Source: JBJENW01 sp051880395 (GTDB lineage: Bacteria > Bacillota > Clostridia > Lachnospirales > Lachnospiraceae). From it: a stretch of DNA of 12,089 bases. Under the pieces are notes generated by a model. That model was not told where the DNA came from. It did no database searches and saw only the letters and a list, made by a program, of their open reading frames with translations. The position numbers were made by a program, and so were the translations under genes. The stretch covers positions 1 through 12,089 of the forward strand of contig JBJENW010000190.1 in assembly GCA_051880395.1 (NCBI GenBank). Direction: 5' to 3'. This document shows, piece after piece, positions 6,377 to 12,089 of the stretch. Position 1 is the first letter of the stretch. Every line of letters starts with the position of its first letter.

Positions 6377-9300
6377 TCAACTGACTTTTTCTACTGTTTC
6401 CGGATTGGCATATTCCATCCAATTTGGTCCGTAGGTTTCAAGAAGAAACTGTTTTTCTTCTTCCCAGCTTTCTTCTGCTTCCTTTTGCAGTTCATGATCG
6501 GCCCATTCCGGATCTTCCCATGCCGGATTTGCTTCTTCATATGCTCTAGTTCCGGAATCTGCCTGAACTGCCTGCATGACATCAAATCGATCTAAAGGTA
6601 CCGGCTGATCCTTCCACGGAAGCGGTTCTGCAATTTTTAGAAGTTCTCTCACGGTAAAGGTTCTTCCTGTCGACAGAGTCATTTCCTTGAGATATTCATA
6701 TTCCTCAAAGTTAAGTGGCTTTTTCCCGCAGCTTTCAAAGTATTCATATAATAGCATTTCATTTACCTGAAAAGGGTCCATACTCGGCAGCTCATAATAA
6801 TCCTTCAAAGAGACCGGGAGCCCGTTCCTATCATTGATTTGGGCAGAGTGGATCAGAAAGTCGATATTTCGGATAGTTAGTGCGTTTTCACCTTGTTTGA
6901 TTCCTTCTGTAATTTCATTCCGGATCATCTTTGCAGCGTCTTCGTTGACTAAGTTTGCACACAGATTCTCCACCGTATCTCCTATTCTCCCCTTCATTTC
7001 CTGTTCTGACACAGCAAAATAGGTGATATTTTCATAACTTTGAGTCATCTCATTCCAATAATGTTCGTTATAATATAGCGTTCCCTTTAAGTTTTCCAGT
7101 AGTTCTGCCCTGGTCATAGTGTTTTTGTAGGAAGTCCCTACTCCTTTTTTACGAAGGGAACGAACGAGCAACCCGACTGCTTTTTGCTTTTTCCCTTTCG
7201 TAATCAGAGCACATTTCGGATCAGCGGTCGTGTAGATGATGCGAATCAATTCTTCGATTTCATTTGCAGTATATACTCTGGAACGATATTTCTGCCTTTT
7301 TAACTGATTTTTCATTAGCTTTGGCATCTGTATTGCCATATATTCAAAGTCTTTTTCCCTCAGTGTTTTATGAATCAGTCCCTTTGGAAACATCGGAATC
7401 TTATTCCCTGTTGCATCCAGTTTCCACTGAAAAGACCCATCGAGTTTTGGTTCAATCAAAAAGAAATGTTTCTGCGCATTTCTGAGAATATCATACTCTG
7501 CTCCGCTTGCGAAATCATTTTTCAATACAGTCTGCTGATATGCATAGTTGTCACAATCCATTCGGTTCCATTTTGTGTATAAATGTGCTTTAATATAAAG
7601 TTCACACTCTTCTACACTATGCATACAGGCAAATAGGCAGACTTCACCCCAAACATTTGAGCCATTATTCGCCTTTACCATACGAAGAAATGGTTCAAAG
7701 TAACTGGTGCTCTTTAAAATGCTGAGAAGATATAGCTGCCGTTCCTCCAGGCAGCTCCCTCCATCCGAAAACAGCACAATATCCTCCTCGTTAAGCAGAT
7801 TTCGCGCCTTCATCTCCTTGATTAAATATCGCATGATATCGCAATGGTTTTTCCATTCGCTCATCTGAAAGAAAATCGAGTCCGCGATTTCACGAGCAAG
7901 ATTGACTTTTCTTCCATCTGGCTGAATCCGGCTGACGACTCTTGCCTTTTTCCCTTTTTGCAAGTAGAGAACTGCCAAATCCACTGATTCCTCTGCGTTG
8001 TAGCTGCAATCGGCCAGAACATATCGTAAAGCAAACAGCAACTGTGGACCATCCGGAAGTTTTCGTAAATACTTTGTTGTATCATTATCATCAATGGTAG
8101 GGATTTTCGTAATCCATTTGCAAAGATCCGGTTCTTTTCGGAACGTCTCTTTAAACAGGTTAACGGTTTCTTCATTGACTATAATCTCTGCGCCCTTGCA
8201 TCCGGATATAATTTCTTCTGTAATTATTTCTTCCGTCACAGGAACCGCGAAGATCTGCTTCAGCATTTCAACCGCATACTGTGGCTGGTAGTAGATTTGC
8301 TGGTCATATTTCTTGTATCCCTCAGCGATTACCGATTCGGTATCTACAGTCCAACCGTTTTCCGATTTCAAAAGGAATGCGGTTTCCTTTTCTCCTAGGA
8401 TAGATATTCCATCAAATCGGTCAGTGCTGGTATTTTGAAGCAAATGCTCCTTTTTCAGTGCTTCCTCGAAGTAATTCGTTATAAATGTAGATTCATCCGG
8501 AAATGCATGTTTTTCGTTGAACTTATCCTCAATATAACGTGTCAGGATAATCCCTTTCTCCACATCAAAACGTGGGCGGGCAAAAAACTGGCGGATATGA
8601 TCCGTATCCATTTCTTTTGGATTTAATGCCACATAAATGGGCAGTAGCTTTTTATTTTCAAACACTTTGTCCATCTCTTCTTCCGAAACAGAATGATAGG
8701 TAACTTCTTTTTCGGTATACCGTTTTGTTCCCTCGATATAGCGTATGGAAGTCCCTTCTTCCAATACGGAAGTGACCAGGTAACAATCTGCATCCGGCAA
8801 GGATGCTCTGTTGAGGACTTTCGCATAAAAATCAGAATCATAGCGGAGCTGTACCGGACCGGTTTTTCTTCCATCTTCGCGAACCGTATAAAAGCCCTTA
8901 TCCTCTGCGCTTAAGGATTGTACGCGAAATCCCATCTGTTCCAATTCTGCCTTAATGATTCGAATCCGATTTTTGTCGTTGATTCGTACCATTGGGCGGT
9001 ATCCTTCCAGAATATATCGCCTGATTTCTCCAATGACATATTCATTTAAGGACTCTTTTCCCTTGATCCGGTGAAGCAGAATCTGGTTTACATTTATTTC
9101 TCGCACCGGGTTCCCATTTTGATCTTTACGGGTACACCAGATATTGCAGGTCGTATGAAACCCATCCAGTTTTCGAGGGGTACCAGTCATATAGATGACG
9201 CTGCCGCCGTATGCAATTATAATTCTTGCCAGATCACGAATCGCCTTAATACAGCTGGAGCGATAGTCTTTCGCATCATATAAGTTATGGGCTTCATCGA

Positions 9301-9847
9301 TGACAAGAACCATTTTTGCATAGATCTCTTCAAAATTTTCATGTGCTCTGCGAAACTGTGCGGAATTTAAGTAAGCCAGTTTGTCATATACCATGGAATT
9401 GGCTTTATTAGTAGAGTAATCCAGATCATTGTCTCCTTCACAGCTTCCCTTACCAATGATAACCTTGTTTTTTGAGTATCTTCTGGTTTGCAGTGTCAGT
9501 ACCTTGACCGGAAGTCCTAACACAATAATATGGCTTCCCTGCAGTTCTTCCTGAAGATTTTCCAAAATTCCGTATGTCTTTCCGCTTCCACAGGGTGCTA
9601 CCAGCTTAATCGTACTTTTCCCCTTTTTTACTTCCTGGGCGATTATTCGAAAAATCTCTGGATTATCGGATAAATGCTCTTGATACGAAAACACATGCGT
9701 TTTTGCCGGAAGATTCCATTGCTCTTCCGCTGCCGTTGTTCGAACAGCCAAATTTCCATATTCATTTTTAATAATTCGAGAACCTCCCTGTTCCCGAACC
9801 CGTTCTCTAAGTATTTCCTGATAAGCTTCCGCCGCGATCATTGTCAT
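6377..9847 (-). CDS. Large SF2 DEAH helicase-like protein of a mobile element
   Basis: The 1156-residue product begins with ~75 uncharacterised residues. An SF2-type ATPase core follows: Walker A APCGSGKT (84-91), LVIDEAH Walker B/motif II (181-187), TGTP motif III (221-224), a motif V-like YLVTSVLEEGTSI (356-368) and a motif VI-like QFFARPRF (420-427). It is therefore probably an ATP-driven nucleic acid translocase or unwinding enzyme. Residues ~440-1156 match nothing I recognise; this part is mixed helical, and the last ~60 residues are strongly acidic with several Trp. The start is supported by GGGAGGG (9859-9853) five bases upstream of the ATG; a second ATG two codons in has poorer spacing. 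The motif set recalls origin-binding or replication helicases of mobile elements, and the neighbouring recombinase fits that, but a defence role is not excluded. A candidate -10 CATAAT lies at 9890-9885 without a convincing -35. Confidence 0.72.
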   Translation of the reverse strand: MTMIAAEAYQEILRERVREQGGSRIIKNEYGNLAVRTTAAEEQWNLPAKTHVFSYQEHLSDNPEIFRIIAQEVKKGKSTIKLVAPCGSGKTYGILENLQEELQGSHIIVLGLPVKVLTLQTRRYSKNKVIIGKGSCEGDNDLDYSTNKANSMVYDKLAYLNSAQFRRAHENFEEIYAKMVLVIDEAHNLYDAKDYRSSCIKAIRDLARIIIAYGGSVIYMTGTPRKLDGFHTTCNIWCTRKDQNGNPVREINVNQILLHRIKGKESLNEYVIGEIRRYILEGYRPMVRINDKNRIRIIKAELEQMGFRVQSLSAEDKGFYTVREDGRKTGPVQLRYDSDFYAKVLNRASLPDADCYLVTSVLEEGTSIRYIEGTKRYTEKEVTYHSVSEEEMDKVFENKKLLPIYVALNPKEMDTDHIRQFFARPRFDVEKGIILTRYIEDKFNEKHAFPDESTFITNYFEEALKKEHLLQNTSTDRFDGISILGEKETAFLLKSENGWTVDTESVIAEGYKKYDQQIYYQPQYAVEMLKQIFAVPVTEEIITEEIISGCKGAEIIVNEETVNLFKETFRKEPDLCKWITKIPTIDDNDTTKYLRKLPDGPQLLFALRYVLADCSYNAEESVDLAVLYLQKGKKARVVSRIQPDGRKVNLAREIADSIFFQMSEWKNHCDIMRYLIKEMKARNLLNEEDIVLFSDGGSCLEERQLYLLSILKSTSYFEPFLRMVKANNGSNVWGEVCLFACMHSVEECELYIKAHLYTKWNRMDCDNYAYQQTVLKNDFASGAEYDILRNAQKHFFLIEPKLDGSFQWKLDATGNKIPMFPKGLIHKTLREKDFEYMAIQMPKLMKNQLKRQKYRSRVYTANEIEELIRIIYTTADPKCALITKGKKQKAVGLLVRSLRKKGVGTSYKNTMTRAELLENLKGTLYYNEHYWNEMTQSYENITYFAVSEQEMKGRIGDTVENLCANLVNEDAAKMIRNEITEGIKQGENALTIRNIDFLIHSAQINDRNGLPVSLKDYYELPSMDPFQVNEMLLYEYFESCGKKPLNFEEYEYLKEMTLSTGRTFTVRELLKIAEPLPWKDQPVPLDRFDVMQAVQADSGTRAYEEANPAWEDPEWADHELQKEAEESWEEEKQFLLETYGPNWMEYANPETVEKVS

Positions 9848-9859
9848 AAAATCCCTCCC

Positions 9860-10161
9860 TTTACTTTAAAAGCATCTTTCCTATATTATGGAAAATTGGC
9901 ATATTTACGTTCATTTCCTGCACCCATCCAACATCAGCGGACTTGCATAAATTATTTAACGCTTCTGCATACCCCTAACAGACCGAAGATCCGGTCACGA
10001 GACAGTCGTATGCAGAGTATTTTGATAAACTGCTGATCACAATTTTCCATATTAGTTACAAGCAGTACAGATGTGCTCTGACACACTCTCTAACGCGAAA
10101 TACATAGATTTTCATGTTCTCACAAATAATAACCATCGCATGGGTACTGCATTCTAAAACC
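9860..10161. other. Divergent intergenic region between the helicase and the recombinase unit
   Basis: About 300 bases with no supported gene. It must carry the promoters for the leftward helicase gene and the rightward small ORF and recombinase. No promoter here is clear by eye: CATAAT at 9890-9885 (minus) is the best -10, and ATAATA-rich DNA near 10125-10131 could serve the plus strand. The strong inverted repeat at 9964-10016 is the main structure. Confidence 0.5.
9964..10016. repeat. 9-bp perfect inverted repeat enclosing a second hairpin
   Basis: TCTGCATAC (9964-9972) and GTATGCAGA (10008-10016) are perfect inverted copies. Inside lies GACCG (9981-9985) / CGGTC (9992-9996), a 5-bp stem around a 6-nt loop. 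ACGA (9997-10000) and TCGT (10006-10009) offer a small competing stem. The whole could extrude as a branched cruciform or fold as RNA. Its place between a helicase and a recombinase suggests an origin, recombination site or two-way operator, but no protein binding site is recognised. Confidence 0.6.
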
Positions 10162-10175
10162 AGGTGGTGATTTTT

Positions 10176-10352
10176 ATGGATCCAACTTCTGTTTATCTCA
10201 TGATTTTGAATGAGAAACTATTTCAAGCAAATATAATTGAGAAAGAAACGAAAGATAGAATCCGGCAATTGATCTTGCAGGAAGAAGCGGCTCCCCTTGA
10301 CACAACACAACTCAAAACCCGGCCTCCTGCTTTGGAATCGACTGCATATTGA
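10176..10352 (+). CDS. 58-residue SHOCT-like small protein
   Basis: The ATG at 10176 is chosen because AGGTGGTGA (10162-10170) sits five bases upstream; a GTG at 10164 would lie inside that ribosome binding site. The product starts MDPTSVYLMILNEKLFQAN. Its core, LNEKLFQANIIEKETKDRIRQLI, has the pattern of a short helical SHOCT-type motif: a helix, a short turn where SHOCT proteins have Gly-Ile-Ile, then a second helix. The C-terminus is Pro/Thr rich. Small proteins of this sort are commonly found just before large serine recombinases in Clostridia elements. A role in oligomerisation or in controlling the recombinase is possible but unproven. It is 61 bp from the recombinase and probably co-transcribed with it. 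Confidence 0.6.
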   Translation: MDPTSVYLMILNEKLFQANIIEKETKDRIRQLILQEEAAPLDTTQLKTRPPALESTAY

Positions 10353-10360
10353 TTAAATTT

Positions 10361-10395
10361 GGGAGTGGAGTTACAATGAAAATGATTCTACTCCC
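10361..10395 (+). promoter_or_regulatory. Hairpin between the small ORF and the recombinase
   Basis: GGGAGTGGAGT (10361-10371) and ATTCTACTCCC (10385-10395) pair at 9 of 11 positions around a 13-nt loop. The left arm contains the GGAG (10367-10370) that would serve the 13-codon ORF starting at 10376. Folding would hide that ribosome binding site but leave the recombinase site AAGGGAG (10401-10407) free. No T-run follows, so it is unlikely to be a terminator. Confidence 0.5.
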
Positions 10396-10417
10396 GTTAG
10401 AAGGGAGACACTTATGA
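10376..10417 (+). CDS. Possible 13-codon leader peptide coupled to the recombinase
   Basis: ATG at 10376, preceded by GGAG with 5-nt spacing, reads MKMILLPLEGRHL and stops at TGA 10415-10417. The stop overlaps the recombinase ATG at 10414 as ATGA, a classic translational coupling arrangement. Too short for a domain call. It may be a leader peptide, the tail of a degraded gene, or chance. The combination of a well-spaced ribosome binding site, the hairpin over it and the ATGA overlap is what supports it. Confidence 0.4.
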   Translation: MKMILLPLEGRHL

Positions 10418-12081
10418 ATTTATACCAGCTAAGAGAAAATCTAAAAACAAAATCCATTTTTGATATTGGATTGGTCGTATCTTACTATGCCCGAGTCAGC
10501 ACAGATAAGGAGGAACAAAAGAATTCGATTGAAAACCAGGAACGGCATTTTGAAGATCTGATCAAAGCAAACAAAAATTGGAAGTTTTACAAAGGATATG
10601 TGGATGATGGTATTTCCGGTATCCATGCAGAAAAACGAGAAGAATTTCAGCATATGCTAAGAGATGCCAGAAACCACAAATTTGATTTACTGATCACAAA
10701 AGAGATTTCACGATTTGCACGTAATACCCTTGACAGTATTCAGTACACAAGAGAACTTTTATCCTATGGGGTCTGTGTTTGGTTCCAGAATGATAATATC
10801 AATACGGCTGACGAAGATTCAGAGCTGCGATTAACCATTATGGCCTGTATTGCCCAGGACGAAATCCGGAAGCTGTCCAGCCGTGTTAAATTTGGCCATG
10901 CCCAATCCATTAAGCGAGGGGTTGTTCTCGGAAATTCTCATATTTACGGATATGACAAAGAAAATGGAATTCTTCGCATCAATGAAAAAGAGGCGTCGAT
11001 GGTTCGCGATATTTTTGAGAAATACGCAACCGGTGAATGGTCTACACAGCGTTTAGAAGAATATTTGTTTCGCTGTGGATACCGGAATTATAAAGGCGGC
11101 AAAATTTTGAGTCGCACGATACAACATATTATTACGAACCCAAAGTATAAGGGATATTACGCTGGCGGAAAAGTAAAAATTATTGATATGTTCACGAAAA
11201 AGCAGCAGTTCTTAGAAGAAAGCGACTGGGTTATGTTTAAAGATGACGGAAGTCGCGTCCCTGCGATTGTCGATGAAGCAACTTGGGAAAAGGCCAATCA
11301 GTATTATCGTGAACGAAGTAAGGCGATCAAAACCAGACGTACTTCCTATAAAACAGAAAATCTGTTTACCGGGAAAATTAAATGTGCGGAGGATGGAGCC
11401 ACGTACTGGATGAAACAGCATTCTGTGCGGGGAAAAGAGGATGTCAGATGGGTATGCAGTTATCGGATAAAAAATGGAGCCGATAAATGTCCCTCGTTTG
11501 GGTTAGCAGAGAGTGAATTAAAAAAGATGCTGATTGATATTCTTCAGGCTTCTGTTATTGATATGGATCGGATCATTGACCAATATCTTCTTCTTTACCA
11601 AAAGACGATTTCCAAAGAAACGGATCATAGTAAGGATATCGAACGAATTGAAAAACAGATTCTTACAATTAAAAAGAAGAAAGATAAAATTCTGGATTTT
11701 AATTTGAATGGAGACATTACGGATGAAGAGTTTTCCATCCGAAACAAAGAATTTAATCAGGAACTGCAGCTTTTGGAAGCACAGCGAAAGAAATTCCAGA
11801 CCAAAACAGACATCAGCGATGTAAAGGCTCATTTAAACTTCATTGCGGAACAAATCAAGCAATATACCACATTGGAGGAGAAAGATATCACAAAGTCCGT
11901 TGTGTCCGAACTTATTGAACGAATTGATGTCAAGCCAGTCGGAGAAAGGAAAGCGCATATCACTTTCGTCTTAAAAAATGGCCAAATATCCGAAAAAACC
12001 TATGAAAATCAAGTGTGTTGTTCTGGGAACACGTTAAAGAAAATGATCGAAGCCCAGGAGCGTCAGATGGCAGGTAAGTAA
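10414..12081 (+). CDS. Large serine recombinase (site-specific integrase/excisionase)
   Basis: The 555-residue protein should cut and rejoin DNA at att sites through a phosphoserine link, integrating or excising the element. The resolvase catalytic domain spans ~20-160, with nucleophile S29 in YYARVSTDKEEQ, DDGISG at 64-69 and the SRFARN segment with R100 and R103. A recombinase DNA-binding domain follows (~175-300), including the KYKGYYAGG region. Next comes a zinc-ribbon-like segment (C324, C348, C359) in which the usual second Cys is D327, then a charged coiled coil (~400-465) and a C-terminal tail with SELIERIDV. Length and order fit the large serine family. The ATG has AAGGGAG seven bases upstream (10401-10407). 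It is last in a short unit with the SHOCT-like ORF. No terminator follows in the eight remaining bases, so further recombinase genes could lie just outside, as is common in Clostridia elements. Confidence 0.92.
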   Translation: MNLYQLRENLKTKSIFDIGLVVSYYARVSTDKEEQKNSIENQERHFEDLIKANKNWKFYKGYVDDGISGIHAEKREEFQHMLRDARNHKFDLLITKEISRFARNTLDSIQYTRELLSYGVCVWFQNDNINTADEDSELRLTIMACIAQDEIRKLSSRVKFGHAQSIKRGVVLGNSHIYGYDKENGILRINEKEASMVRDIFEKYATGEWSTQRLEEYLFRCGYRNYKGGKILSRTIQHIITNPKYKGYYAGGKVKIIDMFTKKQQFLEESDWVMFKDDGSRVPAIVDEATWEKANQYYRERSKAIKTRRTSYKTENLFTGKIKCAEDGATYWMKQHSVRGKEDVRWVCSYRIKNGADKCPSFGLAESELKKMLIDILQASVIDMDRIIDQYLLLYQKTISKETDHSKDIERIEKQILTIKKKKDKILDFNLNGDITDEEFSIRNKEFNQELQLLEAQRKKFQTKTDISDVKAHLNFIAEQIKQYTTLEEKDITKSVVSELIERIDVKPVGERKAHITFVLKNGQISEKTYENQVCCSGNTLKKMIEAQERQMAGK

Positions 12082-12089
12082 ACTGCTTT

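Noticed and set aside
10361..10395. Terminator between the small ORF and the recombinase
   Set aside because: The stem is imperfect and no T-run follows it; it is more likely a translational control element.

Overview
The window looks like part of an integrative mobile element in a low-to-moderate GC Gram-positive bacterium, most likely a Clostridia or Lachnospiraceae-type gut Firmicute. This is inferred from the strong AGGAGG-like ribosome binding sites, the large serine recombinase preceded by a very small ORF, and the AT-rich intergenic DNA. No taxonomic marker gene is present.

Layout, left to right. Positions 1-836 are non-coding and AT-rich. They hold a 10-bp palindrome, a long hairpin made of a 22-bp inverted repeat, an 11-bp tandem duplication, and a clear intrinsic terminator at 722-741 for the minus-strand gene that follows. 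Positions 837-5159 (minus) encode a 1440-residue fusion of a PD-(D/E)XK-like nuclease and a STAND NTPase, of the kind seen in Avs (AVAST) antiphage sensors. Its promoter is visible at 5341-5369, with a leader of roughly 175 nt that contains a possible 34-codon ORF. Positions 5370-6376 hold no convincing gene. They contain 18-bp direct repeats just upstream of that promoter, an imperfect ~108-bp tandem repeat whose units each carry a small GC hairpin, and hairpins that could end transcription of the next gene.

Positions 6377-9847 (minus) encode a 1156-residue superfamily 2 DEAH helicase-like protein with a ~700-residue C-terminal half that I do not recognise. A 316-bp divergent intergenic region with a strong inverted repeat separates it from a plus-strand unit. 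That unit holds a 58-residue SHOCT-like protein, a possible 13-codon leader peptide, and a 555-residue large serine recombinase that ends eight bases before the window does.

The simplest reading is that the recombinase, the small ORF and probably the helicase are the mobile-element backbone (integration, and possibly replication or mobilisation), and that the STAND nuclease is antiphage cargo with its own promoter and terminator. An alternative is that the helicase is also a defence gene. The parts least explained by known families are the C-terminal half of the helicase, the structured repeat array between the two large genes, and the leader arrangements in front of the STAND gene and the recombinase.
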